Assembly (NCBI GenBank): GCA_014804285.1
Contig: JAAVAA010000097.1
Span: forward strand, 1 to 36,751
Length of the DNA stretch: 36,751 nucleotides
DNA from: Lachnospiraceae bacterium
Lineage (GTDB): Bacteria; Bacillota; Clostridia; Lachnospirales; Lachnospiraceae
Reading direction: 5' to 3'
The notes beneath the pieces are model-generated. The model was not told the origin of the DNA and did not search any database. It saw only the letters and a list, made by a program, of their open reading frames with translations. The translations under genes and the position numbers were made by a program. This document shows, one piece after another, positions 1 through 8,689 of this stretch (its first letter is position 1; each line of letters opens with the position of its first letter).

Positions 1-16
1 TCTTAAGGAGCCCTTT

Positions 17-71
17 AAAAAGCGTCAGCACTTAGTGAGGTTTTTTTTTTTTTTTTGCTGTTACGCTTTTT
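17..71 (+). terminator. possible hairpin closing an upstream transcript
   Basis: AAAAGCG and CAGC (18-29) can pair with GCTG and CGCTTTT (57-70) around a loop made largely of sixteen T residues (41-56), and a short T run follows. This could be the terminator of a gene left of the window. The T run lies in the loop rather than after the stem, so the call is weak. I see no gene or other signal between 72 and 216. Confidence 0.25.
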
Positions 72-216
72 ATAGAACGAGAGTGTGGCGACGTAGAATT
101 TGATTTCTATCCGGGTTTTATATTGATCTCTGTATCCCAGCTAAACGCTAACTTAGTGACGTTGTCTTAAGGCACAAGCATGAAGATTTTTTCCTTAAAA
201 AATTATTCAGCAGATA

Positions 217-245
217 TTGACAAATAATTAACAATATGCTATTAT
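217..245 (+). promoter_or_regulatory. sigma-A promoter of hflKC
   Basis: TTGACA (217-222), a 17-base spacer and TATTAT (240-245) form a near-consensus promoter. Transcription should start near 252, downstream of the first codon of the long ORF in the track (236). That ORF start therefore cannot be used, and the transcript has a leader of about 190 bases. Confidence 0.85.
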
Positions 246-257
246 CATCTCAACAGA

Positions 258-358
258 TAAAAGGGAGTAGCTTATATCCCATAAGAAGGATATACTTGAA
301 ACGTCAGGACGATGGAAACATCCGTTTCGAGTCAGGTGGAACTGTAGCAAGACTTTTA
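258..358 (+). promoter_or_regulatory. yybP-ykoY (Mn2+) riboswitch aptamer
   Basis: The leader carries the two signature halves of the yybP-ykoY family: AAAAGGGAGTAGC at the 5' side (259-271) and GTAGCAAGACTTTT at the 3' side (344-357). Between them is a long arm with outer stem GAAACG/CGTTTC and inner GATG-GAAA-CATC. Pairing of the 5' AAAAG with the 3' CTTTT gives the basal helix. This family senses Mn2+ and usually controls manganese exporters or other membrane proteins. Here the next gene is hflK. The identification is by motif and layout from memory, not a covariance search. Confidence 0.8.
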
Positions 359-393
359 TCGCAGCGTAAATGCCGCGATAAAGGTCTTTTTTT
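351..393 (+). terminator. intrinsic terminator of the Mn2+ riboswitch
   Basis: GACTTTTATCGC (351-362) pairs with GCGATAAAGGTC (375-386) in a 12-bp stem with one G-U pair, followed by a run of T (387-393). The 5' strand of this stem (351-357) is the same segment that closes the riboswitch basal helix, so the two folds exclude each other. Metal binding would stabilise the aptamer and let transcription continue, making it an ON switch. That direction is inferred from the overlap and from the known family mechanism. Confidence 0.85.
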
Positions 394-439
394 AAACCTT
401 GTAAACGGTATTTACAGGAAAACAAAAGGAGGGCATGTT

Positions 440-1519
440 ATGTTAGGAAAGAAAAAAAGCAATGTTTATCAACAGAAGGAGCCGGGGCAGGTTGGTGCGA
501 AATTGGGGAAAACGGCAGGCATCATTGTAGGTATATTTGCGGTGGTTTATCTGCTGGCAGGAAGTGTATATTCCCTGAAGGAAAATGAATATGCGGTAGT
601 CAGTACCTTTGGGGTACCGTCGATTGTGGAGGAGTCGGGCATTCACTTGAAGATTCCTTATATACAAAGACTTCATAAGGTCCCCAAGACCATTAATGGT
701 TTCCCTATCGGATATCGGACAAACAGCGACGAATCGGTGGATGCGGAGTCCTTTATGATTACAAGAGATTACAATTTTGTGAATGTGGACTTTTATGTGG
801 AGTACCGGGTAACGGATCCTGTCAAATACCTGTATTCATCGGAGAGCCCGATTGATGTTTTGAAGATGCTTACCCAGAGCTATATCAGGGACACCATTGG
901 TCTGTATGACGTGGACAGCGTGATCACTACCGGAAAGAACGAGATACAGGCATCGATCAAGGAAAAGATTATCGGACGTTTGGAGAAGGAAGATATTGGT
1001 ATCCAGCTTGTGAACATCACGATACAGGATGCGGAGCCGCCTACTCAGGAAGTGATCAATGCTTTTAAGAATGTGGAGAATGCAAAGCAGGGAAAGGAAA
1101 CTTCCATTAATAAGGCAAATCAAAAGAGGAATGAGGATATTCCTGCTGCCAGAGCATTAGCCGATGAAACGGTTAAGACTGCGCAGGCGCAGGCCGAGGA
1201 GCGTGTGAATGAAGCGAAAGGACAGGTTGCAAGGTTAAATGAGCTTTATGCTGAGTATCAAAAGTATCCGCTGATTACCAAGCAGAGAATGTTTTATGAG
1301 ACTATGGAAGAGATTTTGCCGGATATGAAGGTAATTATTGAAAAAAGTGATGGAAGCACTCAGACCATGCTGCCCTTGGAGTCCTTTACGGGGGGTTCAG
1401 ACAATGCCGTAACTTCAAACAATTCGACAGGTGCAGGACTTTGGAGTACGACAGGAACGGATAGCAGGCAGAATACAGTAGATTCCGAACAGGAAGCTGC
1501 TTCGGAAGATGAAAATTAA
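440..1519 (+). CDS. hflK: HflK-like SPFH/band 7 membrane protein
   Basis: A protein of 359 residues of the stomatin/prohibitin/HflK family. A lysine-rich N-terminus is followed by one membrane helix (about residues 26-46) and the band-7 domain starting at KENEYAVV. An Ala/Glu/Lys-rich coiled coil (about 220-290) and a Ser/Thr/Asn-rich low-complexity tail follow. In bacteria HflK and HflC form a hetero-oligomeric cage in the membrane around the FtsH protease and modulate its access to substrates. The start at 440 has AGGAGG seven bases upstream (427-432) and follows the promoter and terminator; the track start at 236 lies upstream of the predicted transcript. hflC follows after 24 bases. Expression should depend on read-through of the Mn2+-responsive leader. 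Confidence 0.9.
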   Translation: MLGKKKSNVYQQKEPGQVGAKLGKTAGIIVGIFAVVYLLAGSVYSLKENEYAVVSTFGVPSIVEESGIHLKIPYIQRLHKVPKTINGFPIGYRTNSDESVDAESFMITRDYNFVNVDFYVEYRVTDPVKYLYSSESPIDVLKMLTQSYIRDTIGLYDVDSVITTGKNEIQASIKEKIIGRLEKEDIGIQLVNITIQDAEPPTQEVINAFKNVENAKQGKETSINKANQKRNEDIPAARALADETVKTAQAQAEERVNEAKGQVARLNELYAEYQKYPLITKQRMFYETMEEILPDMKVIIEKSDGSTQTMLPLESFTGGSDNAVTSNNSTGAGLWSTTGTDSRQNTVDSEQEAASEDEN

Positions 1520-1543
1520 CGGAGGAAAGGAAGGTTAGGAATT

Positions 1544-2410
1544 ATGAAGAAAAAATCTTTTATGGTAACAATAATCATGGTGTTTTTCCTTGCATTTATT
1601 TTGCTCAATGCGGGATTGGTAGTTACTTATCCTAATGAATATACAGTGATCAAGCAGTTTGGAAGGATAGAAAGTATCAGGAGTCAGCCGGGAGTAAGCG
1701 TGAAGATACCTTTTATCCAGACGGCGGAGAAGATTGAAAAGGAAGTGCTGTTGTACGATCTTGCAGTAAGCGACGTTATGACGAAAGACAAAAAATCAAT
1801 GATTGCCGACTGCTTTGTGCTTTGGAGGATCGATGATCCTTACAAGTATACCCAGACCTTAAGCGCCCAAAAGAGTAATGCGGAATTCCGTATTGATACC
1901 ATCGTATATAATAGTCTGAAAAATGTGATCAGCAGCTTAAGCCAGGAGGAAGTGATCAGCGGTCGTGACGGGGAACTTGCCCAGGCGATAGAGGATAATA
2001 TCGGGGATACTTTAAGCCAGTATGGTATTACCCTGCTGGCAGTGGAGACCAAGTCTCTGGATCTGCCGGACGAAAACAAAAATGCAGTTTATGAGCGTAT
2101 GATCTCTGAACGGAACAACATAGCGGCAACCTATCAGGCGGAAGGACAGGAGGAAGCAAAGGAGATTTCCAATAATACCAATGCGGAGATCATTGTCATG
2201 CAGTCGGAAGCAGATGCCCAGGCGGAGGAGATTATTGCAAAAGGAGAGGCAGAGTACATGCGTATTTTAAGCGATGCTTATAATGATCCGGAAAAGGCAG
2301 ACTTTTACCTGTTCTTAAGATCTCTGGATGCGGCAAAGAAGACTATGACCGGAAACAATAAGACGTTGATCATTGATGAGACTTCGCCCATCGCGCAGAT
2401 CTTTTACTAA
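1544..2410 (+). CDS. hflC: HflC-like SPFH/band 7 membrane protein
   Basis: A protein of 288 residues, close to the usual HflC length. A short basic N-terminus, a membrane helix (about residues 6-25), the SPFH domain opening with YPNEYTVIKQFG, and a long helical region rich in Glu/Ala (about 190-250). The C-terminus (YLFLRSLDAAKKT and an acidic tail) matches HflC, where a conserved Tyr/Phe-rich segment precedes the end. It is the partner of the preceding gene and is expected to form the HflK-HflC ring. GGAGG lies 18-22 bases before ATG with a second weaker GGA nearer. No terminator is visible after it, but the next operon has its own promoters. Confidence 0.9.
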   Translation: MKKKSFMVTIIMVFFLAFILLNAGLVVTYPNEYTVIKQFGRIESIRSQPGVSVKIPFIQTAEKIEKEVLLYDLAVSDVMTKDKKSMIADCFVLWRIDDPYKYTQTLSAQKSNAEFRIDTIVYNSLKNVISSLSQEEVISGRDGELAQAIEDNIGDTLSQYGITLLAVETKSLDLPDENKNAVYERMISERNNIAATYQAEGQEEAKEISNNTNAEIIVMQSEADAQAEEIIAKGEAEYMRILSDAYNDPEKADFYLFLRSLDAAKKTMTGNNKTLIIDETSPIAQIFY

Positions 2411-2443
2411 GATGTTATTTTTGCAAATATGGAAGGGAATAGA

Positions 2444-2472
2444 TTGCAAAAAAAGGGGGGCTATGATATAAT
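2444..2472 (+). promoter_or_regulatory. promoter P1 of the butyrate operon
   Basis: TTGCAA (2444-2449), a 17-base spacer and TATAAT (2467-2472). The -10 is preceded by TGA, giving an extended -10 element. Predicted start is near 2479, leaving a leader of about 80 bases before thl. Confidence 0.8.
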
Positions 2473-2496
2473 TAAAGCCATGGCAATGATAAAAAA

Positions 2497-2525
2497 TTAA
2501 CAATCGTTGCGGGACAAAATATAAT
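2497..2525 (+). promoter_or_regulatory. promoter P2 of the butyrate operon
   Basis: TTAACA (2497-2502), a 17-base spacer and TATAAT (2520-2525), with a predicted start near 2532 and GGAGG at 2548-2552. It lies 53 bases downstream of P1, so the operon appears to have two tandem promoters, in keeping with high constitutive expression of central fermentation genes. Confidence 0.7.
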
Positions 2526-2560
2526 AAAAATAAGTTTTCAATCGAACGGAGGAATGAACA

Positions 2561-3745
2561 ATGGCAAAGAAAGTAGTTTTAGCCGGTGCATGCCGTACTG
2601 CAATCGGTACCATGGGCGGCTCACTCAGCACAACACCTGCCGCTGAGCTTGGTGCAATTGTTATCAAGGAGGCTTTAAACAGAGCAGGAGTTGCTCCCGA
2701 AGCAGTAGATCAGGTATACATGGGATGCGTTATCCAGGCCGGTCTTGGACAGAACGTAGCACGTCAGGCATCCATCAAAGCGGGATTACCGATTGAAGTA
2801 CCTGCAGTTACCATGAACGTAGTCTGCGGTTCCGGTCTTAACTGTGTAAACCAGGCAGCGCAGATGATTATGGCAGGGGATGCTGATATCGTTGTAGCAG
2901 GCGGTATGGAAAATATGTCCATGGCTCCCTACGCAGTTCCTCAGGGACGTTACGGATACAGAATGAACAATGGTGTTTTAGTAGATACCATGATCAAGGA
3001 TGCTCTCTGGGATGCATTCAATGATTACCACATGATTACTACAGCAGACAATATCTGCAGGGAATGGGGTCTTACCAGAGAAGAGCTGGACGAGTTCGCA
3101 TTAAAGAGCCAGCAGAAAGCAGAAGCAGCTCAGAAGTCCGGCGCATTTGATGCAGAGATCGTACCGGTTATGGTTAAGAAGAAAAAAGAAATGGTTGAGT
3201 TTAAGGTGGATGAAGGTCCTCGTGCAGGTTCTACTATTGAAGGTCTTGCAAAGCTTCGTCCTATTAATCCCGACGGATTTGTTACCGCAGGAAATGCATC
3301 CGGCATCAATGACGGTGCAGCGGCAATCGTAGTGATGAGCGAAGAGAAGGCGAAAGAACTGGGCGTTAAGCCTATGGCAACCTTTGTGGCTGGAGCGCTT
3401 GCAGGCGTACGTCCTGAGGTTATGGGTATCGGTCCTGTTGCATCTACCAAGAAGGTTCTTGCTAAGACAGGTATGAAGATTGAAGACTTTGATATCATAG
3501 AGGCAAACGAAGCATTTGCAGCACAGTCCGTAGCAGTCGGCAAGGATCTTGGAATTGATGTTGATAAGCAGCTCAATCCTAACGGCGGCGCTATTGCACT
3601 TGGACACCCTGTAGGAGCTTCCGGATGCCGAATCCTTGTAACCCTGCTTCATGAGATGCAGGCAAAGGGAGCTAAGACAGGTCTTGCTACCCTGTGTATC
3701 GGTGGCGGCATGGGCTGCTCCACGATCGTTAAAATTGAGGATTAG
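2561..3745 (+). CDS. thl: acetyl-CoA acetyltransferase (thiolase)
   Basis: A protein of 394 residues, the normal length of biosynthetic thiolases. It condenses two acetyl-CoA to acetoacetyl-CoA, the first step of butyrate formation. The nucleophilic Cys89 is in VVCGSGLN, the NEAFAAQ segment follows, His349 is in GHPVGASG, and the second Cys (379) is in CIGGGMGCS; all are in the expected places. GGAGG lies nine bases upstream of the ATG. It is the first gene of thl-crt-hbd-bcd-etfB-etfA. Codon use looks highly optimised compared with the accessory genes further on. The symbol thlA or atoB is used in some genomes. Confidence 0.95.
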   Translation: MAKKVVLAGACRTAIGTMGGSLSTTPAAELGAIVIKEALNRAGVAPEAVDQVYMGCVIQAGLGQNVARQASIKAGLPIEVPAVTMNVVCGSGLNCVNQAAQMIMAGDADIVVAGGMENMSMAPYAVPQGRYGYRMNNGVLVDTMIKDALWDAFNDYHMITTADNICREWGLTREELDEFALKSQQKAEAAQKSGAFDAEIVPVMVKKKKEMVEFKVDEGPRAGSTIEGLAKLRPINPDGFVTAGNASGINDGAAAIVVMSEEKAKELGVKPMATFVAGALAGVRPEVMGIGPVASTKKVLAKTGMKIEDFDIIEANEAFAAQSVAVGKDLGIDVDKQLNPNGGAIALGHPVGASGCRILVTLLHEMQAKGAKTGLATLCIGGGMGCSTIVKIED

Positions 3746-3753
3746 TTAACAGA

Positions 3754-3861
3754 TAGTGAACGACATGATGTCGTTCACTATAACATGATAAGCAGGCTTA
3801 AATTTTTAGGTCTGCTTATCCGAATGTCTGGGAATAGTTAACGAGCGCCGGGAAGTGGCGC
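3754..3861 (+). other. three tandem hairpins between thl and crt
   Basis: A perfect 12-bp stem with a three-base loop (3754-3780) is followed by GATAAGCAG/CTGCTTATC (3787-3820) and GCGCC/GGCGC (3845-3861). None is followed by a T run, so they are not ordinary terminators. They could protect the thl 3' end, act as a processing site or lower read-through, setting the ratio of thiolase to the later enzymes. That function is inferred. Confidence 0.6.
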
Positions 3862-3876
3862 AGAAAAGAGGTTAAA

Positions 3877-4662
3877 ATGGAATTTATCGTATACGAGCAG
3901 AAAGGTACATACGGCATTATCACCATCAGCCGTGAAAAGGCGCTGAATGCATTGAACTCACAGGTTCTTGAAGAACTGGACAAAACACTGGATGAGGTAA
4001 ATCTTGACGAAGTAAGATGTCTGATCTTAACAGGCGCAGGGCAGAAGTCTTTTGTAGCCGGCGCAGATATCGGCGAGATGAGCACACTGACCAAAGCAGA
4101 AGGCGAAGCTTTTGGAAAGAAGGGAAATGATGTGTTCCGCAAGCTGGAAACTTTCCCCATTCCCGTTATTGCAGCAATCAATGGATTTGCATTAGGCGGC
4201 GGCTGTGAGATTTCCATGAGTTGTGATATCCGTATCTGTTCCGATAACGCGGTATTTGGACAGCCGGAGGTTGGTCTTGGAATTACTCCCGGCTTTGGCG
4301 GCACACAGAGACTGGCACGTCTTGTAGGTGCAGGCATGGCAAAGCAGATGATTTACACAGCTAGAAATATCAAGGCTGACGAGGCATTCAGGATTGGTCT
4401 TGTAAACGCTGTATATACTCAGGAAGAGTTGATGCCTGCAGCAGAAAAGATGGCGGCTGGTATTGCAAAGAACGCTCCTATTGCTGTAAGGAACTGCAAG
4501 AAGGCAATCAATGAAGGACTGGATGTTGATATGGATCAGGCAATTGTGATTGAAGAGAAGCTTTTTGGCGATTGCTTTGAGACAGAAGATCAGAAATACG
4601 GCATGGCATTTTTCCTTGACAAAAATAAAGAAAAAGTAAAAGAGCCTTTTAAGAACTGCTAG
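3877..4662 (+). CDS. crt: 3-hydroxybutyryl-CoA dehydratase (crotonase)
   Basis: A 261-residue enoyl-CoA hydratase/isomerase family protein, the typical length. It removes water from (S)-3-hydroxybutyryl-CoA to give crotonyl-CoA. The oxyanion-hole segments AGADIGEM (61-68) and GFALGGGCE (103-111) and the two catalytic glutamates Glu111 and Glu131 (in GQPEVGLGITPG) are all present. Third step of the pathway although second in the operon. AGAGG precedes the ATG at close spacing. Confidence 0.95.
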   Translation: MEFIVYEQKGTYGIITISREKALNALNSQVLEELDKTLDEVNLDEVRCLILTGAGQKSFVAGADIGEMSTLTKAEGEAFGKKGNDVFRKLETFPIPVIAAINGFALGGGCEISMSCDIRICSDNAVFGQPEVGLGITPGFGGTQRLARLVGAGMAKQMIYTARNIKADEAFRIGLVNAVYTQEELMPAAEKMAAGIAKNAPIAVRNCKKAINEGLDVDMDQAIVIEEKLFGDCFETEDQKYGMAFFLDKNKEKVKEPFKNC

Positions 4663-4673
4663 TTGATTTTACT

Positions 4674-4702
4674 ACTGCCAAAAGGCATCATCATTTGGCA
4701 GT
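4674..4702 (+). other. hairpin between crt and hbd
   Basis: ACTGCCAAA (4674-4682) and TTTGGCAGT (4694-4702) form a perfect 9-bp stem with an 11-base loop just after the crt stop. There is no T run. It resembles the hairpins after thl and probably acts on mRNA stability rather than termination. Confidence 0.5.
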
Positions 4703-4737
4703 GAAAAATACAAACAAAAATAATAGGAGGAATGAAA

Positions 4738-5580
4738 ATGAAAGTAGGTATTATTGGTGCTGGTACCATGGGTGCCGGAATCGCACAGGCTTTTGCAATG
4801 ACAGATGGTTATGAAGTTTGTCTCTGCGATATCAAGATGGAGTTCGCTGAGGGCGGAAAAGCAAGAATTCAGAAGAACATGAACTTCCTGGTAAGCAAGG
4901 AGAAAATCACACAGGAAAAAGCAGACGAGATCATGGCTAAGATTACCTGTGGTTTAAAGGATATTTGTACAGACTGTGACCTGATCGTGGAGGTTGCTCC
5001 TGAGAACATGAAGATTAAGAAGGATACCTTTAAGGAGCTTATGGATATTGTTAAGCCTGACTGCATGTTCGCATCCAACACTTCTTCTCTTTCTATCACA
5101 GAGATCGGTGCCGGCCTTGACAGACCTATGATCGGTATGCATTTCTTCAATCCGGCAGACAGAATGAAGCTGGTAGAAGTAATTGCAGGTGAGAATACAC
5201 CGGATGATATGGTAGAAAAAATCAAAGCAATCGCAACAGAGATCGGCAAGACACCTGTACAGGTTAAGGAAGCTCCCGGCTTTGTTGTAAATAGAATTCT
5301 GATCCCGATGATCAACGAAGCAATCGGTATCTATGCTGATGGTATTGCAAGCGTAGCTGATATTGATGAAGCTATGAAGCTTGGTGCAAGCCATCCCATG
5401 GGACCTCTGGCTCTTGGTGATCTGGTTGGTCTGGATATCGTGCTTGCTATCATGGAAGTGCTTCAGAGCGAGACAGGCGATCCCAAGTATCGTCCTCATC
5501 CCCTTCTTCGCAAGATGGTCCGCGCAGGCAAGCTTGGTAAGAAGACTGGCGTAGGTTTCTATGATTATTCAAAGAAATAA
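4738..5580 (+). CDS. hbd: 3-hydroxybutyryl-CoA dehydrogenase
   Basis: Reduces acetoacetyl-CoA to (S)-3-hydroxybutyryl-CoA with NAD(P)H. From the start chosen here it has 280 residues. The N-terminal Rossmann motif is GAGTMGAG (8-15). The catalytic region contains [11 protein letters not shown] (Ser117), GMHFFNPA (His135), LVEVI (Glu147) and PGFVVNRIL with the conserved Asn; the C-terminal helical domain ends [10 protein letters not shown]. The track starts at 4732, but AGGAGG (4725-4730) would be only one base away from that codon. The second ATG at 4738 has seven-base spacing and gives the normal MKVGIIGAG start. Confidence 0.95.
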   Translation: MKVGIIGAGTMGAGIAQAFAMTDGYEVCLCDIKMEFAEGGKARIQKNMNFLVSKEKITQEKADEIMAKITCGLKDICTDCDLIVEVAPENMKIKKDTFKELMDIVKPDCMFASNTSSLSITEIGAGLDRPMIGMHFFNPADRMKLVEVIAGENTPDDMVEKIKAIATEIGKTPVQVKEAPGFVVNRILIPMINEAIGIYADGIASVADIDEAMKLGASHPMGPLALGDLVGLDIVLAIMEVLQSETGDPKYRPHPLLRKMVRAGKLGKKTGVGFYDYSKK

Positions 5581-5627
5581 TTGTTTGTAGTAAATAATAT
5601 AGCATGACAAATGGAGGAAGTAATATC

Positions 5628-6782
5628 ATGGATTTTATGTTAACCAAACAACATGAAATGGCTAGAACTCTTTTTAAAGAGTTCGCAGAAAAAGAAGTAA
5701 AGCCTCTGGCACAGGAAGTCGATGAGACTGAAGTTTTCCCCAGAGGAACTGTTGAAAAGATGGCAAAAGCCGGTTTTCTTGGAATTCCTGTTCCCAAGGA
5801 GTACGGCGGACAGGGATGCGATCCTTTAACCTACGCTATGTGTGTTGAGGAGCTTTCCAAGGTTTGCGGTACCACAGGCGTTATCGTTTCTGCACATACA
5901 TCACTTTGCTGTGACCCGATCATGACATATGGAACCGAAGAGCAGAAGCAGAAATACTTAGTACCTCTTGCAAAGGGCGAGAAGCTGGGCGCATTTGGTC
6001 TTACCGAGCCCGGTGCTGGTACAGACGCACAGGGACAGCAGACTAAGGCTGTTCTGGATGGAGATGAGTGGGTACTTAACGGATCCAAGATCTTTATCAC
6101 AAACGGTAAGGAAGCTGATGTTTATGTTATTTTCGCAGTTACAAGTGTTGTAACGGATGCAAAGGGCAGAAGCAAAAAGATGATCTCCGCATTTATCGTT
6201 GAGAAGGGAACACCCGGCTTTACCTTTGGTACAAAGGAAAAGAAAATGGGTATCCGCGGCTCATCTACTTATGAGCTGATCTTTACAGACTGCCGTATCC
6301 CGAAAGAGAACCTTTTGGGACAGGAAGGCAAGGGCTTTGGTATCGCTATGCATACTCTTGACGGCGGACGTATCGGTATCGCTGCACAGGCTCTCGGTAT
6401 TGCAGAAGGCGCTTTAGACAGAACTGTTGAGTACGTAAAAGAGAGAAAGCAGTTCGGAAGAGCCATCGGCGCATTCCAGAATACACAGTTCCAGCTTGCA
6501 GATATGGCAACCAAGGTTCAGGCTGCTCAGCTTATGGTATACCGCGCAGCAATGGCTAAGGCTACCCAGAAGGTTTACTCCGTAGAAGCAGCAATGGCTA
6601 AGCTGTACGCAGCAGAGGTTGCTATGGAAGTAACAACCAAGGCAGTTCAGCTCCATGGCGGATATGGCTACATCAGAGAGTACGACGTAGAGCGTATGAT
6701 GAGAGATGCCAAGATCACCGAGATCTACGAAGGAACATCCGAGGTTCAGAGGATGGTCATCTCCGGTGCATTGCTTAAGTAA
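5628..6782 (+). CDS. bcd: butyryl-CoA dehydrogenase
   Basis: An FAD-dependent short-chain acyl-CoA dehydrogenase of 384 residues that reduces crotonyl-CoA to butyryl-CoA. FAD/substrate loops GAFGLTEPGAGTD and IFITNGKEAD are present, and the catalytic base is Glu368 in IYEGTSEVQR, the position usual for the short-chain family. The track ORF begins eight codons earlier (5604), but GGAGGAAG (5613-5620) lies inside that extension at proper distance from ATG 5628, which gives the usual MDFMLT start. With EtfAB downstream it is expected to form the bifurcating complex that drives ferredoxin reduction with NADH. Confidence 0.95.
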   Translation: MDFMLTKQHEMARTLFKEFAEKEVKPLAQEVDETEVFPRGTVEKMAKAGFLGIPVPKEYGGQGCDPLTYAMCVEELSKVCGTTGVIVSAHTSLCCDPIMTYGTEEQKQKYLVPLAKGEKLGAFGLTEPGAGTDAQGQQTKAVLDGDEWVLNGSKIFITNGKEADVYVIFAVTSVVTDAKGRSKKMISAFIVEKGTPGFTFGTKEKKMGIRGSSTYELIFTDCRIPKENLLGQEGKGFGIAMHTLDGGRIGIAAQALGIAEGALDRTVEYVKERKQFGRAIGAFQNTQFQLADMATKVQAAQLMVYRAAMAKATQKVYSVEAAMAKLYAAEVAMEVTTKAVQLHGGYGYIREYDVERMMRDAKITEIYEGTSEVQRMVISGALLK

Positions 6783-6834
6783 TGCAAATCCGGTAACAGA
6801 AAATTAACAGATAATAAATAAGGAGAGAAATACA

Positions 6835-7617
6835 ATGAAAGTTGTTGTTTGTGTTAAACAGGTACCTGATACCAAGGGCGGCGTTAAGTTTAATCCCGAT
6901 GGTACTCTTGACAGAGGTGCAATGCTTACGATCATGAATCCTGATGACAAAGCAGGTCTTGAAGCAGCCCTTAGATTAAAAGATCAGTATGGAGCAGAAG
7001 TTACCGTAGTTACCATGGGTCTTCCTAAAGCAGAAGAAGTTCTGCGTGAGGCTATGGCTATGGGAGCTGACAAGGGAATCCTTGTTACAGACAGAGTACT
7101 GGGCGGAGCAGATACATGGGCAACCTCCCAGACACTGGCAGGCGCTATCCGTAATCTGGAATATGACCTGATCATTACAGGACGTCAGGCAATCGATGGT
7201 GATACCGCACAGGTTGGACCTCAGATTTCCGAGCATCTTGGAATACCGGTAATTTCTTATGCACAGAATATCAAGATTGATGGCGACAGCGTAATCGTTG
7301 AGCGTCAGTATGATGACAGATATCACGTATTAAAGGCTAAAATGCCCTGTCTGATCACAGCGCTTGCTGAGTTAAATGAGCCTCGTTATATGACTCCCGG
7401 CGGAATTTTCGATGCATACAATGCAGAGATCACAGTATGGGGAAGGGCTAATCTGGTTGATGTAGAAGACTCTAACTTAGGACTTAAGGGTTCACCTACC
7501 CAGATCGCAAAGGCTTCCGATAAGGTAAGAAAGGGTGCAGGCGAGAAGGTTACTCTTGATCCCGCTGAATCCGTTGATTACATTATCGATAAGTTAAAAG
7601 TAAAACACGTCATCTAA
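6835..7617 (+). CDS. etfB: electron transfer flavoprotein beta subunit
   Basis: A 260-residue EtfB. The N-terminus MKVVVCVKQVPDT and the segment GADKGILVTD are typical, and the later ITGRQAIDGDTAQVGPQ forms the nucleotide-binding region. Being next to bcd, it most likely belongs to the bifurcating Bcd-Etf group, where EtfB provides the site at which NADH is oxidised by an EtfB-proximal FAD; that role comes from the studied clostridial complexes. AAGGAGAG lies just before the ATG. etfA follows after 24 bases. Confidence 0.95.
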   Translation: MKVVVCVKQVPDTKGGVKFNPDGTLDRGAMLTIMNPDDKAGLEAALRLKDQYGAEVTVVTMGLPKAEEVLREAMAMGADKGILVTDRVLGGADTWATSQTLAGAIRNLEYDLIITGRQAIDGDTAQVGPQISEHLGIPVISYAQNIKIDGDSVIVERQYDDRYHVLKAKMPCLITALAELNEPRYMTPGGIFDAYNAEITVWGRANLVDVEDSNLGLKGSPTQIAKASDKVRKGAGEKVTLDPAESVDYIIDKLKVKHVI

Positions 7618-7641
7618 TAAAGATATTAATGGAGGTTCAAA

Positions 7642-8685
7642 ATGAATATTCAAGATTATAAGGGCGTATTTGTCTTCGCTCAGCAGGTTGATAATGAGCT
7701 TAGCGGAATTGCTTTGGAATTAGTCGGAAAAGGCAAAGACCTCGCTAAGGATTTAGGAACAGAAGTAACAGCAGTACTGGTTGGTTCAGGCGTTGGCGCT
7801 CTGACAGATACACTTGGAGAATACGGTGCTGATAAGGTTATCGTAGTAGATGACCCCGAATTAAAGGAATATAGAACAGAGCCTTATGCACATGCACTTT
7901 CATCTGTTATTAATGAGTTCAAGCCTGAGATTTTCCTGGTAGGAGCTACTGCAATTGGACGTGATTTAGGTCCCAGAGTATCCGCAAGAATTCATACAGG
8001 ACTTACAGCAGACTGTACACAGCTTGATATCGGTGATTTCCCGATCAACCCGGTTCCGGGCAAAGAGCAGCTTCATAATCAGCTCCTCATGACCCGTCCG
8101 GCTTTCGGCGGAAATACTATCGCAACCATTGCATGTCCGGAGTTCCGTCCTCAGATGGCAACTGTACGTCCCGGTGTTATGCAGAAAGCACCTAAGGAAG
8201 CTGGCAGAAAAGCAGAGGTTATTAATTACAATCCCGGCTTTACACCCAATGATAAGTATGTAGAAATCTTAGAGGTTGTTAAGGCTGTTTCAGACGTAGC
8301 TGATATTATGGATGCAAAGATTCTGGTATCCGGCGGACGTGGCGTAGGAAGCCCGGAGAACTTTAAGATTCTGGAAGATCTGGCAGAGGTACTTGGCGGT
8401 ACCGTAAGCTGCTCCCGTGCAGTTGTAGATGCAGGCTGGAAGCCCAAAGATCTGCAGGTAGGACAGACAGGTAAGACGGTACGTCCTAATGTATACTTTG
8501 CAATCGGTATCTCCGGTGCAATCCAGCATGTAGCAGGTATGGAAGAAGCTGATATCATCATTGCAATCAATAAGGATGAGACAGCGCCTATCTTTGAAGT
8601 AGCTGATTACGGACTTGTTGGCGATTTGAACAAGATCGTTCCTGCACTTACAGAGAAGCTGAAAGTTGAATTAGCTGAGAAATAA
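7642..8685 (+). CDS. etfA: electron transfer flavoprotein alpha subunit
   Basis: A 347-residue EtfA. The C-terminal FAD-binding domain has SGGRGVGSPENF, CSRAVVDAGW, QVGQTGKTVRPNVY and GISGAIQHVAGM in the usual order. No ferredoxin domain is fused at the N-terminus, unlike some longer clostridial EtfA proteins. It pairs with EtfB and shuttles electrons to Bcd. It is the last gene of the operon; a hexamer repeat and a strong terminator follow. GGAGG precedes the ATG with normal spacing. Confidence 0.95.
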   Translation: MNIQDYKGVFVFAQQVDNELSGIALELVGKGKDLAKDLGTEVTAVLVGSGVGALTDTLGEYGADKVIVVDDPELKEYRTEPYAHALSSVINEFKPEIFLVGATAIGRDLGPRVSARIHTGLTADCTQLDIGDFPINPVPGKEQLHNQLLMTRPAFGGNTIATIACPEFRPQMATVRPGVMQKAPKEAGRKAEVINYNPGFTPNDKYVEILEVVKAVSDVADIMDAKILVSGGRGVGSPENFKILEDLAEVLGGTVSCSRAVVDAGWKPKDLQVGQTGKTVRPNVYFAIGISGAIQHVAGMEEADIIIAINKDETAPIFEVADYGLVGDLNKIVPALTEKLKVELAEK

Positions 8686-8689
8686 GAGA

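Noticed and set aside
258-393. T-box leader before hflK
   Set aside because: GGTGGAAC at 335-342 recalls a T-box, but the antiterminator consensus is absent and the GGGAGTAG and TAGCAAGAC landmarks fit yybP-ykoY.
236-439. 68-codon N-terminal extension of hflK in the ORF track
   Set aside because: It begins upstream of the predicted transcription start and runs through the riboswitch and terminator; ATG 440 has AGGAGG.
3101-3652. 183-codon minus-strand ORF inside thl
   Set aside because: Shadow of a highly biased coding sequence; no ribosome site and Cys/Ser-rich nonsense composition.
3754-3861. Rho-independent terminator after thl
   Set aside because: Stems are strong but no T run follows any of them, and crt must be expressed with thl.
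3816-4337. 173-codon minus-strand ORF inside crt
   Set aside because: Antisense shadow of crt; no family resemblance.
4954-5499. 181-codon minus-strand ORF inside hbd
   Set aside because: Antisense shadow rich in His and Cys, without a start signal.
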